Assembly (NCBI GenBank): GCA_038025085.1
Contig: CM076147.1
Coordinates: forward strand, 31,408,766 to 31,472,765
Source of the DNA: Tetragonia tetragonoides
Taxonomy: Eukaryota; Streptophyta; Magnoliopsida; Caryophyllales; Aizoaceae
DNA length: 64,000 bases
Reading direction: 5' to 3'
Shown here: positions 9,678 to 22,879 of the stretch, piece by piece
Layout of the letters: the number at the start of each line of letters is the position of its first letter
How positions within the stretch are numbered: position 1 is the stretch's first letter
The notes under the pieces: generated by a model
Told to the model about the DNA's origin: nothing
Database searches by the model: none
The model's input: the letters and a program-made list of their open reading frames with translations, nothing else
Translations under genes and position numbers: made by a program

Positions 9678-9862
9678 AAGGTGTTTCGGATCCTTTAGAG
9701 TTCTCTTTTTTAGAGTTCTTGTGGAGTTCTTTTTTACTCTCTATCTCTCTCCTCTAACTATTTATTGAAGAGATATTTTATTTGGAAAATAAATAATTAG
9801 AGGAGAGAGATAGAGAGTAAAAAAAGGAAATCTAGACAAAAGAACGGATCCAAACACTTCTT
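9678..9862. mobile_element. Foldback MITE, 185 bp, TAA target duplication
   Basis: Left end AAGGTGTTTCGGATCC; right end in reverse AAGAAGTGTTTGGATCC. The interior forms a long hairpin (CTCTCTATCTCTCTCCTCTA facing its complement). TAA lies immediately outside both ends (9675-9677 and 9863-9865), as expected for PIF/Harbinger-type elements. Confidence 0.7.
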
Positions 9863-10053
9863 TAACCACGTACATTAAACCAACAAAAAAAGAGTCGAAG
9901 ACCGACTTAAAAAAAATTCCCTCTAGGCTTCGTCTATGAGAGGTTTTCTTTTCTCTACCTAGGGTTTGAGTTTTTCTTCCTTCCCTGATCTTTGTGAAGG
10001 ATTTTAAAATCTGATTCCTCCTGGGATTAGTATACTTAGTTTATTCTGATAGT

Positions 10054-11366
10054 ATGGCTTCTACTAGTGAAGCTCAAAAGGAAAGATGGAAGGGTTTGGA
10101 GTTAACAGAAGAAGAATGTGAAGAAGTAGTTTGCGTAGAAAATACGAAACAAGATGTGCAGAATCGGCTTTCCTATAGCCTTCTTGCGAAGCTAATTACT
10201 GATAAACCGTTTAATGTGCCGGCGTTGAGAGGTATGATGAAGATGATTTGGAAAATCAGTAGGCCTTTTGCTTTTCGTGAGATTTCTCACAACCTGTTTG
10301 TGTTGCAATTCTTCACAAAGGAGGATAAAATAAAGGTACTTGAAGGAGGGCCATGGACCTTTGATAAACACCTTTTGGCATTGCGGGAGATCGGAAACGA
10401 GAAACCCTCCACAATTGAGTTCTCCCATGTTGGTTTTTGGATTTGGGCATGTGATGTTCCTTTTACTGAAATGACTCGAGAAACGGCAGCTGTGATCGGC
10501 GATAAGTATGGGGGAATGAAAATTTTGATGACTCTAATTACTCTGGTTGGGGTGAGGTACTTCGGCTTCGGGTCGATGTAGATATACGGAAGCCACTAAG
10601 GAGAGGACTGTTGATGTCCTTTAAAGGGGTTGGGAAGGTGTGGGTGGAGATTAAGTATGAGCGCCTACCAAATTTCTGTTACGTTTGTGGAATAATTGGT
10701 CATGAGGAAGATGATTGTGATCAAGGGACCTCAAAGCCAGCTCATTATCAGTACGGTGAATGGATGCGGGCTTCTCCTTTCCGTGGATTTAAGTTAAGAG
10801 ACAGTGATGAAATTGCAAAGGAAAAATTGTTATTCATGGGCTTGAAGAAAGGACCTCAACATCCTTATTCAGACCATGACGAACATAGAAGTTCTTTAAA
10901 TAGGAAGGAGATGAGCGACAAAGAGGTAGGTGAAATTAAGGTTAAACGTTCTTTGCTTGACATCTTGAACCAGGGGGACGATGAAGGCAAAGAGGAAGAT
11001 GTGGGCGAAAGTAATGTGGGGGCTGAGGAAATAGCGACATTGATGAACCAAGTGACTTGTCTTAAGGCTGATGGTATTAAAGATGTACAGCCATGTGTTA
11101 ATCAGGAGGGGTGCAAGGAAATTAGTAAGGTGCCAGATGAAGAGAGGGAAGCCCCTCATGGTAAGAAGTGGAAACGACAGCAGCGAGGTGAACGTGACTC
11201 GGCCTCACAGAGCTCAATTTCCCAACCACACACTGTAGGAGGGCATGTCATTTTTGCTGCAACTGGTCAAGGTCATGGGAAGAGATCAGATCAATTTAGA
11301 CAGGCTGGTGATGCTGATGATGAAGCGGCGCAGGGGAAGCTTAAATTCCCCCGCCTCGTGGAATGA
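10054..11366 (+). pseudogene. LINE ORF1: DUF4283-type protein with zinc knuckle, one frameshift
   Basis: The ORF begins MASTSEAQKERWKGLELTEE. The first part (to about 10515) matches DUF4283-type ORF1 proteins of plant LINEs (LSYSLLAKLITDKPFNVPAL, GGPWTFDKHLL, FWIWACDVPF). The reading then continues one frame over (NYSGWGEVLRLRVDVDIRKP...), so about one G is missing from the G run near 10510-10515. The second part carries a CX2CX4HX4C zinc knuckle (CYVCGIIGHEEDDC, 10677-10718) and a polar tail ending at 11366. Its stop overlaps the ORF2 start by four bases (ATGA). It presumably binds element RNA. Confidence 0.85.
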
Positions 11367-14300
11367 AAATAATTAGTTATAATTGCAGGGGGCTTGGGAA
11401 CCCCCGCGCAGTGGCTCGTCTTGACGAGTTTTTACAAAAAGAATCCCCTTCGCTAGTGTTTTTGATGGAGACTCTATGTAGCAAAGAACGAATGAGGAAT
11501 TTAAAGGAACGACTTGGTTTTGGCGGCTGCATTTCAGTTGGGTGTGTTGGAAGGTCGGGTGGTATCTGCTTGTTGTGGGATAGTGTGATTCAACCTTCTC
11601 TTGTTACTTATTCGATGTCAATTTTAAAATGATGCAGGAGATATTACTTGGCGGTTTACAGGGTTTTACGGCTACTTAGAAAATACGAACAAGCATCTGT
11701 CTTGGGACTTGCTTCGTAAATTGGGAGAGGAGCCTTGTGTTCCATGGGTTTGCATGGGTGATTTTAACCAAATTTTAGCAAATGAAGAGAAAAGTGAGGG
11801 TCCTCCAAGGGATTTTCTGGCTATGATGCAGTTTAGACAAGCTTTACATGCATGTGAGTTACGTGATTTGGGGTATAGAGGTCCGAGTTTTACTTGGGAT
11901 AATGGTCGGGAGGAGGATGAATTTGTCAAGGAGCGATTGGATAGGGTTGTCGCTACTGAACAGTGGCAAGATTTGTTTACACAGGCGAGGGTTAATCACT
12001 TAGCTAAAACGACTTCGGATCACGTTCCAATTCTGCTCACTACTGAGGGTGAACATGACTATTACGATCCAGGAAGGAGCTGGCAAAGACCCTTTCATTT
12101 CGAGGCCATGTGGTTTCGTCATCCTCAGTGTGAAGATTTAATTGCAAATGCCTGGCACTATACCCCACCATCCCTTGATAAACCTTCGGCAATGAAAAAA
12201 TTAGCTGCTTGTTCTGATGACCTGACACATTGGGATAAAATGCATTTTGGTAATATCAAGGAGAAAATAAAAAAGGTACGTAAAAAGCTGAAGGATATTG
12301 GGAGACAAGGTGTTACTGGGACTACTGTGGCCTTACGAAAACAATTGGAGGAGGAGGAGGCTGAGTTAGTTCACCGTGAAGAAATTATGTGGTTTCAACG
12401 TGCTCGGGCAAATGAGTTCAAATATGGTGATCGGAATACAAGCTATTTCCATAAAAAGGCATCGGGGCGTAAAAAACGCAATCAGATGAAAAGATTAATT
12501 GATGATGATGGGAATACAGTGCGGGATCATCAAAAAATGGAGGAGGTTGCGAAGGCCTATTTCACTCGTCTATTTCTGAACAACATTAAGATATGAACGA
12601 TGCATTGAAAGGGGTGAAGCGGGTCGTTACTGCTACAGATAACCAAGAACTTACTCGCCCATACACAGGAGATGAGGTACGACATGCGCTATCCCAGATG
12701 CACCCTACAAAGTCTCCAGGACCAGACGGTATGCCTGCTCTTTTTTATAAAAAATGTTGGCCTATTATTGGGAATGATGTGATTAGTTGTGTGCTAGATA
12801 TTCTGAATGGTGCTGCAATGCCTGAAGATCTGAATAACACTATTATAACCCTCATTCCCAAAATAAAAGATCCGGAGCATATGACAAACTTCCGTCCAAT
12901 CAGTCTGTGTAATGTACTGTATAAACTGATTTCGAAAGTTGTGGCTAATAGACTTAAGCCTCTTCTTGATCATGTTATTTTGATAAATCAGAGTGCCTTT
13001 GTTCCTGGGAGACAGATTACTGATAATGTCTTAGCAGCATATGAGATGTTTCATTATATGAAGAATAAGACAAAAGGGGCTGTAGGATATATGGCATTGA
13101 AGTTGGATATGGTGAAGGCCTATGACCGGGTGGAATGGAGATTTTTGGAGCAGGTCATGTTGAAAATGGGGTTTCATGAAGATTGGGTTCGCTTGGTTAT
13201 GAAATGCATATCCACTGTCTCATTTTCAGTGAAGATCAATGGGCGAGCATCTGAAAAATTTGTTCCATCTCGAGGTCTCCGCCAAGGGGATCCCATTTCA
13301 CCTTTCCTTTTTCTATTGTGTGCAGAATGTCTTTCAGGTCTGATTTGTAGAGCAGAGGAGGAAAAGAGGATACATGGGGTAAGGATAGCACAAAAGGCCC
13401 CGAAAGTGGCTCACCTCTTATTTGCCGATGACTGTATTCTTTTTACTCGTGCGAATTCACAGGAGAGTGCTGAGTTAATGAAGATTCTTCGTATTTACGG
13501 TGAGGCTTCGGGGCAACAGATTAACCTTGCAAAATCTGCAGTTACTTTCAGCCGCAATGTGGGGGACAACCGAAAACAAGAGGTGAAGGCTCAAGTTAAT
13601 GTGGGGGAGGTGGAATATTTTGGTAAATATCTAGGTCTCCCGATAATGGTGGGCAGATCAAAGAAACAAATTTTTAGTAGTATTGTGGATAGAGTTTGGA
13701 AAAAACTTAAGGGGTGGAAGGAGAAATTTATGTCGGGAGCAGCAAAGGAGACCTTAATCAAGTCAGTGACGCAGGCTATTCCAGCTTACTGCATGTCATG
13801 TTTTTTGCTTCCCCAAGAGCTGTGTAATCAGTTACAATCAATTATTAGCAATTTTTGGTGGGGACAAAAGGATTGTGAGCGCAAGCTTCATTGGATGAGC
13901 TGGAAACGTATGTGTTTACCAAAAGAAAAAGGGGGCCTAGGATTTCGAGATTTTCATTCTTTCAATTTAGCACTCTTGGCTCGCCAAGGCTGGCGTATTA
14001 TCAATGAGCCAAATTCACTGTTAGGGCAATTGCTTCAGGGTCGGTATTTTTCAAAAGGTACCTTTCTTTCGGCAAAGGTTGGTTATAAGGCTAGCTATGC
14101 ATGGAGAAGTTTGTGTAGAGGAAGGAGTTGCTTGACAAAGGTTTACGATGGAGTGTGGGTAATGGAGCTTCTGTCAAAATTTGGAAAGACAAATGGCTTC
14201 CAAGACCTACCTCATTTCAGCCTGTTACTGTTGTTCAGGGTCCTGACGAAGACCAATGTGTTATTAATTTAATTGATTGGGATCTTAGAGCCTGGAATGA

Positions 14301-15480
14301 GCATGAGGTGACCTCTCGTTTTTTGCCTTTAGATGCAGAAATCATATTGTCTCTTCCCCTTGTGTCAACTACTAGCCAAGATAAGAGAGTCTGGCATTAT
14401 GCTCGAGATGGTGAGTTTACAGTTCGCTCAGCATATCACTTGCAGATGGAAAATAATGGATGGTCTGAAGGAAGTGGGTCAACAGATGAAAGAGCAAAAC
14501 GTTTCTGGAAACATTTATGGAAGATGGAAATTCCACCTCGAGTTCGCTTATTTACTTGGCGAGCTTGTCGTGATATTCTGCCTACAAAAATTGGCCTCTG
14601 CAGGCGAAATATAGGCTCTGATCATTACTGTGCAGAGTGTGGGGGAGCAGAAACCATTCCTCACATTTTGCGTGATTGCTGGAGGGCAAAACAAGTATGG
14701 AACAAGGCTGGTATGAAGAGTGTTCGACGATGGAAGGACTGTGACATGATTAGCTGGCTGGGGTACTTACAGGACTTCGATAACAGTCTGTGTGCGAAGG
14801 TGATGATGATAGCGTGGGAAATTTGGAAGGCACGAAACCGTAGAATTTTTGAGCAGGTTGATACACTACCTGAGGAGGCTGCTACACGAGCTAAGAATAT
14901 GCTTCGTGATTTTGAATGTCAAAGGGAGGTGAGTTCACCGGTTCAACGTCAAAGGTTACGGTGGAGGCCTGCTGAATTTGGTCTCTTAAAGCTTAATTGT
15001 GATGCCAGTATTAAAGTGAATGGTAGGATGAGGTTTGGCTTTGTATTACGTGATATTGAAGAGACAGTAAAGTTGCTGGGAACTCGTGGAATGCAAGGGA
15101 GGTGGGACGGCGAGCTGGCGGAAGGTGAGGCTGTTTTGTGGGGAATGAATATGGCACGTGAAAATGGCTTTCAAAGATTGGTGGTGGAGACTGATTGTCT
15201 AAATTTGGTTCATAAACTCCAACACAAGAGCTGTCCCAGGTCTCCTGTGGGCAATATGATCAAGGAAATCCTTCAACAAAGCAAGCTCTTTGAAGTGTGC
15301 TGCTGGTCTTATGTGTCGCGGGAAGGCAACCACGTAGCTCACACTTTGGCAACTGATTCCAGCATATTAGATTTTGTTTCTAAAAGGGAAGCTGATATTC
15401 CCCTTCAACTTTGGCATTGTATCTTTTCTGATAATTTCTTTAGTAATGAAGGAGTAAGTTGTTTGGTCCTAAAACAAAAA
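11363..15480 (+). pseudogene. LINE ORF2: endonuclease - RT - zf-RVT - RNase H, three frameshifts
   Basis: Domains in order: apurinic-type endonuclease (MKIISYNCRGLGNPRAVARL at the start, WVCMGDFNQIL, TSDHVPIL); reverse transcriptase (SPGPDGMPALFYKKCW, FRPISLCNVLYKLISK, SRGLRQGDPISPFLF, and the catalytic LLFADD near 13416-13433); zf-RVT (WHYARDGEFTVRSAYHL, WKMEIPPRVRLFTWRACRDI, CAECGGAETIPHILRDCW); and a plant-type RNase H (LNCDAS, AEGEAVLWG, VETDC, GNHVAH), showing the D-E-D-H set. Frame changes occur near 11630, 12590 and 14130. No stop follows the RNase H domain; the frame runs through the A tail into flanking DNA to 15660, so the native stop is lost or shifted. Confidence 0.9.
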
Positions 15481-15550
15481 AAAACCACGTACATTGAAGT
15501 GCCAAATAAAAAAATCCCAAAAGAAACGGGAAACAGAGGGAATAAGGCAA

Positions 15551-15617
15551 GGAGTGGGAACCATCGACAACGAAGGACAAACCAAGCACACCGGTCGCGC
15601 AAAGAAATGAAACCTGA
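15551..15617. repeat. Flank repeat, right copy
   Basis: Matches 9562-9655 (GGAGTGGGAACC, AACGAAGGACAAACCAAGCA, AAATGAAACC) in the same orientation, in a shorter version. Confidence 0.65.
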
Positions 15618-15662
15618 ACACACACAAATCACGTCCCAAATCATCTCAAATTCTCCTTAAAT

Positions 15663-16384
15663 TTTCTCATATATTCTCCACGCGCACTTTCTCTCTCTTA
15701 CAATTTTTTGCTCCTCTTTGCATTTTCTCAATCCTTTTTCTTAGGTTTAATATTTGCATCGTGAACTTGACTAAAAGTGCTACCCTTCACCTTTATTTGA
15801 CCACCAAGTCTTTTCTAACACAGCCTATTAATCAAACAACAGTGAGTGATGATCTTTCCTGATTTTTCCTTTCTCTTTCTGGTAGGTTAACCATTTTGTC
15901 AAGTTCATTATATTCACAATCTTCCGATCTTGTATTTCTCTATTTGGCCGTTTCTCAATAAATTACTCAACACCCATGTAATAGTATCAACTTTGATTCC
16001 ATTTCCTTTCCTTCATAATTACATTTTTCGTTATCTTTTTTTCCTTTTTCCCCACTTGGGCATTTCCTTTGGTCATAAAAAACAGAGCTTTAATTTCAAA
16101 TAAGCATATTTTACAGATCTGAAATCGTTTGTACTGTTCATAAGTGGTGGTTCTGTTGATGGGCAGTGATTAATTCTACTGCCCATATCAAATTTAAGCT
16201 CTTTGGAGCTATCTATGTTCATATAACTTTGAACATTTATCTGGGAAAAGAAAAAAAAAAAAAAAAAAAAAAACCGATTTTGCAGTCATTTTGGCAAAAA
16301 GGGTGGTCAGGGTTTGGTTTTTTTTGGCCTGAAAGTACCCAGAAAAGGCTGATTTGAGCAGATTAGTTTCTGGGTTTTGTAAAG
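15663..16384 (+). promoter_or_regulatory. Upstream region and 5' leader of the BC10-like gene
   Basis: No ORF of note. The stretch is pyrimidine-rich (15680-16070) and has a 22-A run at 16250-16271. The GTT/TTCTG-rich leader directly precedes the ATG at 16385. I could not pick a TATA box with confidence. Confidence 0.35.
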
Positions 16385-19300
16385 ATGCAAACAAGGGTTC
16401 TTTCTTCTTCTTCATTAGAAGAAGGGAAGGATCCTGGACCTATAATCAGAACTAGGGCTTTGCCAGTGAGGCTACTTTTGATACTATTGGTGTTTTTGGC
16501 TATGTGTCTTGTGTTCTCATTCATGAATCTCAATACAGTTCGGCAATTCGGATTTGATCGTGTAGTTTCAGTAGTTAGACCTAGTTATGAGGCATGTATT
16601 GGTGAGGCAAATAGTTTGGATCAGTGGGTTAAACCCCCTTCTAATCTGATGCATACAATGAGTGATGAAGAGCTCTTTTGGAGGGCTACATTTGTGCCAA
16701 GAATGAAAAGCTATCCTTTTACTAGGGTGCCCAAGATAGCATTCATGTTCTTGACAAAGGGTCCATTGCCATTGGCACCTCTTTGGGAAAGGTTCTTTAA
16801 GGGGCATGAGGGGCAATATTCGATCTATATGCACTCGTTACCGTCGTACAACGAGGAATTCCCACCCACATCGGTTTTCCACAAACGACAAGTACCGAGC
16901 CAAGTATGTATCTCTGGGCTCATATATTCTTAATTTCTTATGATTGAATACTGTATTTACTTGTGTATTTTGATGTTGTACATTGAATATGATTTGCAAT
17001 TTCGTATGATGATCTGTGAACAGTATTTCCCTTAAGCATTATACGTGGCGCTTTCCTTGTACTTTGGCTATTTAATTTATTAGAAGTTCATTGACCTTCT
17101 TGAAACATTGATATATACATGTCCTTTGATGCTTCAGTGCTGTTGTGAATAATATTCTTGTTGAATTAGTAAAGAATGACTCTCAACAAATGGCAATAAT
17201 GGTATTTCAGAAGGTCTAAGAACGAACGTGTACATACCTTAAAGCAATAGCCATGGCAGGTAGTTTGCTCTGTGGTTAATGAGGGAAGTTGTCCTTCCGA
17301 ATAGCAATCTTTGGGGTTGCAACTTGAGAGAAGGGAGGGGGTGGATTTGGATGTGAAGATATGTTTTAACAATTTATCCTTGTTCTTGGTGATGAATGGT
17401 AAGTTGGTAATCAAGTGTTGATGCCAATTCATGGGAATGTGATGGTGTTGAAGCGTTCAACAATTTACCTATGTTGCTGGTAAAGCATGGGAGTTTGACT
17501 TTAGTAAGTTGAGACTTAAGATAGGATGTGTAATTGTATACCTTCGCTTCTCATGAAACATCATGCCAATTAGGCTGTCCTACAAGTCAACAATTGCTTC
17601 TTGAAACATTTTAAAGCTTTCTGAAATATTACTAATTCTTCAAATTTGTAGTCATGCCATTTTAGTGAAATCCTTATTGCAAGTACAACTGTCTAAATCT
17701 AATGTGTAGTAGTTTTAGTTACACTGTGGTGGCGATGTTTCACTCAAACCTAGCATATCTAGAGCTATGAGGGATCAGCAGATTAATCTTGGCTTTGTAA
17801 TCTTGGTGTGAGCTGTGTGGCTCCAGGTACCTTCCCAAATTAGGGATGTAAAATGTTTTAAACTCGTATATGCTCTATGATGGGTTTCTGTGATGCATCC
17901 AGCAGCTTGAGATTTTTTTGTTTTCTTAGCCCAGTGGAGGTATCAGTTTGGCTGTACCAGATTAGTTATTAGGGGAAACCTTATTATTTTTACTGTCAAT
18001 TATAATAGGCGAAACATTGTACTCTGATCCTCTGCAATTGTTGGATAATTAGCAAACTGGTGCTGGAAGATACGTGCAATGTGCCTTTTTGTTGACTGCA
18101 AGAACTACCAAATGATGAATGAAGATGCCTAGTGACTAAGGATAGCTGTAAAAGTGAGCAAGGTGTGGAAGGATTTGTAATGTGTTCTTTGTATATACAG
18201 TGTGGATGGGCCTGTAGTATGACAACCACAGTAGACCTGCACAGTAGACCCTATGAGCACATCAATAGTAATGAGAGATTGTCGTTGATGATGGTGGACA
18301 GTATGCTGAATGGTTTCTAAAAAGTGGGTAACGCTCAATGTGGTGGTGCTGGGGGGCAGTAGTTCAGCCAGTCACTAGAAACTCAAAGCCCTTTGTCGAA
18401 GTGGGGGAGCAAGGTTCACAGAGAGGTAGAACTTGATGACTTCTGAATTGTGATGCAGGTTCTGGTAATTTGTTAGTCTTAAACTTGTGAGGGACTATAT
18501 CATATATGAACAATATGGTGGGAAAAGTATTTAATATCCATTCACAAGAAAATGTTTGGAGGAGTTTTATTTTATGTGTATTTTTGTTTTTGGTTTCTAG
18601 ACTTGGTGGGACTCAGGCACAAGGACCCAGTGAGTTTGGACTGTGGATGTTGATGGCTAGTTCTCGAATCATTCATCTTGGTGACTTGAGGACAATGGGT
18701 AAAAAGTCAGGTGGACATGTTACTTAGGCTTTCTAGAAGGGGGCTGACTCAAGCATGTTATATCCTTTTTCTTTTTTCTTTTTTTTTTTTTTTTTGGGGG
18801 GTGGGGGTCGTGTTGCCTATTGGTACTTTGTAGTGTTCTATTTCCCTCTCCCTTCAAGATGTTATTTACTTTATGCTGATGAAAGCTCAATAGGATTTAG
18901 TTTGGGAGTTATATGATGTCCTACCTGGCAACCTACATCCTTGATCGTTTGCTGATTTCACTTGACTTGGATGTGGAATGCCCAGTGATAACAGGCTGGG
19001 TTTCTAGAGCTACCCGATGGATAACATCTTACTAGATGGCATGGGATGCAAAGTGAAGATGTTGGATGATAACAAGTCGACTCATTTGTCTAATTATTTT
19101 TTTTCTTGGTTGAGTGATGGTGTCATAAATCTCACCATTGTTGAAGGATACTCCTTAAACGTAGAGGATGCCTTTTCTTCTTTACTTAGCAATCAGGGGG
19201 GTGGGAGGTAAAATATATTTTACTTTGTTTTTTCAGAAGATAATTAATGACATTCTCAATGCCAGATTGGTAAGATGGGCGGTGGGCATGCTAGCAAGTT

Positions 19301-21230
19301 CGGAAAACCACAGTTTCCTCAGACTATTTTGATGAGTGTTTCTCCTTTTGACCATGGAGAGAAGGTTGATACTTTAAAAAAAAAAATTGTGCAAGCAAGC
19401 AAAATGTGCTTGGTTATTTGTGTGTCCAACTTAGTGCTTTCTGGTGTGGGGCTAATGTGATGACCTGACTCTGAGGATTTGGGAGTTGCAATGAGAAAGA
19501 AGGGAATTCAGAGAGAAGGGGAAGAACAGAGCATTTGTGAGGGCTGAGAAGGGGACTAGAAAGGAGAGACAGAGAGAGGGATTTATAGGGGCAAAGTATC
19601 TCTAACAACTATTGAACCACCTCTAACAACATTTTGTACTCTCAGAGACTTACTAACTTTTTTTAGTTAATCTCTAACAACTAATGAACCACCTCATGGG
19701 ATGCAATACAGGACACTAATATCGTAGTCAAGAAATTAATTTATTGGTTTTCACATTGTTTTGGTAGCTCAGTTAGTTGGGAAATGACATTCTGATGTTA
19801 TATGCATAAAGTACAATTACATTTAGTTCATTGTTCATCAGACAACCTATTTAAAAGGCTTAAGCATGTGAGGATATAAATGGGAATTAGCTGATTCAGT
19901 ATGAGGATTATGATAGAGTACAAGTTCATTGGTCCATTAAGTCTGTTCATATTCTATCTGGGAGGGCAAACAGTATCTAAGAAAGGAAAGAGAAGTATGG
20001 TCATAATCTTATCATAAGAGAATAAAGTGTATCTAGCCTGTTATATTGTATATAACAATATTTGAAGCATTATGGATGCGTGGGATATGCAGTGGAAGAA
20101 CGGAAGGCTGTTGTATTCATTTATACCACTTATAAATGTATTCAGTCTGTAGTGAAACTGACTCAACTAGTCTATGGTATAAATTTTAAATAATGATACA
20201 TATGCATTTACTTAGTAATCGGCATTCTGCTTCTGTGGTCTGGTCTTTTATGTATATAAATATTTTTGTGCAGTTGCAGAATCGCTGCTTCTTGAATCTT
20301 GTTTCAAATAGTGAGAGTGCGGGGCCCCCTGAGTTGATCGCAGTAAATAAAATTTTGATAGTCCAAGGGCTCACATCCTGAAAGCTTGATTCGTCACCAT
20401 TCTTTGAAAATACAAGTGGATTTTAATTGTGAAGAATTCTCATGTTAAGTCGATTACATGCTTTTAGAAATAATCCCAACATATGTGATGCTTGATTTGC
20501 GGGTTCAGATTTGCTTGCTCTGTTTAGTGTAATCCCTACATATAGTTTGCTCGATGTTCTGACTGACCATCGCTCTCGTATTTATTTACAGGTGGCAGAA
20601 TGGGGCAGGATGAGCATGTGCGACGCTGAGAGAAGACTTCTTGCTAACGCATTGCTTGATATCACAAATGAGTGGTTTATTCTTGTTTCAGAATCTTGCA
20701 TTCCACTCTACAAATTTAGCTTCATTTTCCAGTACATAACAAGATCCAGATACAGTTTCATGGGTGCGTTTGATGACACTGGACCTTTTGGAAGGGGGCG
20801 CTATAATGAGAATATGGCTCCCGAGGTTAACATCACCGAGTGGCGTAAAGGATCTCAGTGGTTTGAAGTGAACAGGAGACTGGCAATCAACATCGTTGAA
20901 GACACCACATATTACCCAAAGTTTCAAGAGTTTTGTAGGCCAAGTTGTTATGTAGATGAGCACTACTTCCCCACCATGCTTACCATCCGAGCTCCGCTCC
21001 TCTTGGCAAACAGAAGTTTAACTTGGGTTGACTGGTCGAGAGGTGGGGCACACCCCGCCACTTTTGGGAAAGCGGACATCACAGTAGATTTCTTCAAGAA
21101 GATTGCTGCAGGTAAGGCATGCGAATACAACGGCAAAAATTCGTCTGCCTGTTATCTGTTCGCTAGGAAATTCGCCCCAAGCGCCTTGGAGCCATTATTA
21201 CAAGTAGCATCGGAGGCTCTTGGCTATTGA
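16385..21230 (+). CDS. BC10-like glycosyltransferase (Core-2/I-branching, DUF266)
   Basis: Two exons, 16385-16903 and 20592-21230, join in phase 0 into a 385-residue protein. Residues about 27-47 (PVRLLLILLVFLAMCLVFSF) form one membrane span behind a short cytosolic tail, as in type II Golgi enzymes. The lumenal part carries the family's signature blocks: KIAFMFLTKGPLPLAPLWER, WGRMSMCDAERRLLANALLD, NEWFILVSESCIPL, FMGAFDDTGPFGRGRYN, WRKGSQWFEVNRRLA, CYVDEHYFPTML and WVDWSRGGAHPATFG, ending near RKFAPSALEPLL. The length is normal for the family, with no lesions. Rice BC10, a family member, affects cell-wall composition; the exact sugar transfer is unknown. The single 3.7-kb intron contains no recognisable gene. 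Confidence 0.92.
16904..20591 (+). other. Intron of the BC10-like gene, 3,688 bp
   Basis: Donor GTATGT at 16904 and acceptor TTTACAG ending at 20591. Only short stop-limited ORFs, a T run at 18774-18796 and a purine-rich stretch near 19490-19575 are seen. I recognise no mobile element ends in it. Confidence 0.7.
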
Positions 21231-22870
21231 CCCTTTGCATCCTGTCTACACCATGAATGTTAACGCTCTGCCACGTGATAAGGATGAATGAGAATGAATT
21301 CTGGCCCAAAAAATGTCTCGACTTTCGGAAGATTACAGGCCAAGGGGGAATTTAGAGGAAATGAACTGCTCCATGCAGTTCTTTGGTTGGTGACAAAGCG
21401 AAGTCCTGCATCTTTTAAGTCTGTGGCTGATTCGATTGAACCAGAGTATCACTGGTGTATAGAACACCTGACCCGTAGAACCCGGCTTTAGTATCAGCAT
21501 TATACTCATTATTGTTATTGTTTTGGTAAGGTCTTTGTAGATTTAGAATAATGCTGGGTCTAGTTAAACTATAGATGTTAATCATGTTATATGACCTTGA
21601 TATAGTTTATGTATAGATTTGTGACATATATTAGATGATGGTTCAGGATTTTTCTAATTTATATGAGCATTAAGTTATTTTCATTATTGTGCTTCGTTTA
21701 AGATATTACTCCCTGTCCCTTCCTGAATCCAACTCCAGAGTTGAAGTGCTGAAACAATTGCTGATCTGAAGGCATGACAGAAGATTATTCAGTTTTAGTG
21801 TTTCACCCAGCATCAGTAATTCAGTGTATACCACATTTCTTTACATTTGTAAGCGGAGATGAAAAGCAAAAATTAACAAATACTCATCCCATGTTCTAGT
21901 GAAGAAAACCGTTATGGCTCGTTTGGTATGTGTGATTTGCAGGTTATTGCACAATGCATACATTCGCTGTTTATCCGGTACACTTATTCTAAGACTCGTG
22001 GCTGTAGGCTCCTCGTATCAAAAGAAAGAAAAATGAAACACTCATTCAAGTATGTTCCTGTTTTGAGTCCACATACCAAGCTACCTATTAGAGGTGAAAA
22101 GTCTTCACCCTAGGAAAAAAAAATGCTGAATTTTCTAGACTAGAAGTAAAGAAAGTGACTTCAAAGTGTAAATATTCCTACATAGTAACACTTAACATAC
22201 CACATCAGCCATGTTACGTAAACATCTTTGTGGAACCCATGCCACGTAGAGCAATTGATGGCAAACATTCTTTGGTGTACTTTGTGATGACTTGTGATCA
22301 GTTGACCTCAAATGAGCATTATCGTGTAGAAGGGTTTATAAGAATATAATCATCTAGTTTGAAGAAACTTGGTTTTGGGTCTTTTTGACTGTAATTTGTA
22401 AATCAAAATCAAAGGAGCCTTTCATAGTGATCAGTCAAATTTCGATTGGTGTTAATAATGAAAGCGTAGTAAAATGAACATTTGATTGATTTAATTAAGT
22501 GATCATGTCAGAAACTTGTTCTGAAATATAATCATTTGGAGACTTTAATTTAATAAACTCAAGTTGTCAATTGGCAATTTGGCATTGGCTGGCTGGTTTA
22601 ATAAAGAGATATTCATACGATGGTTGTCATGATTTTGAATCATGTGTACACTGCTACATTTAAAAATGGATAAATTTGTGTGAATCAGTAATAAATGTGA
22701 AGCATCTCGAACACACTTGGCATGCAGAGCGCAGACAAAAGAAAATCAATTGTGTTTTGCATTAACACTTGGTGAGTTTAAAAATCAGTTTTACGCCCAG
22801 CAAAGCATTTTTTAAATTTAAAAAAACAGGGGAAAATACTTTTCTAGTCCTTCAGGTTTACTAGTGTTAC
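21231..22870. other. 3' UTR of the BC10-like gene and intergenic spacer
   Basis: The first few hundred bases are probably the 3' UTR. No coding feature or clear repeat is seen. Confidence 0.5.
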
Positions 22871-22879
22871 AATATCTTA

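Larger units (their letters stand above)
9880..15482 (+). mobile_element. L1-type LINE (non-LTR retrotransposon), near full length
   Basis: The element lies between two copies of AACCACGTACATT (9864-9876 and 15483-15495), a target-site duplication of at least 13 bp, and ends in a short A-rich tail (AAAACAAAAAAAA) just before the right copy. It has a 5' UTR of about 170 bp, then ORF1 and ORF2 in plant L1 order. Four frameshifts (one in ORF1, three in ORF2) make it non-autonomous as read. Plant L1 elements of this kind mobilise by target-primed reverse transcription. Confidence 0.9.

Noticed and set aside
15405..15644. Minus-strand ORFs at the LINE 3' end
   Set aside because: They are antisense to the RNase H end and flank repeat; no homology recognised.
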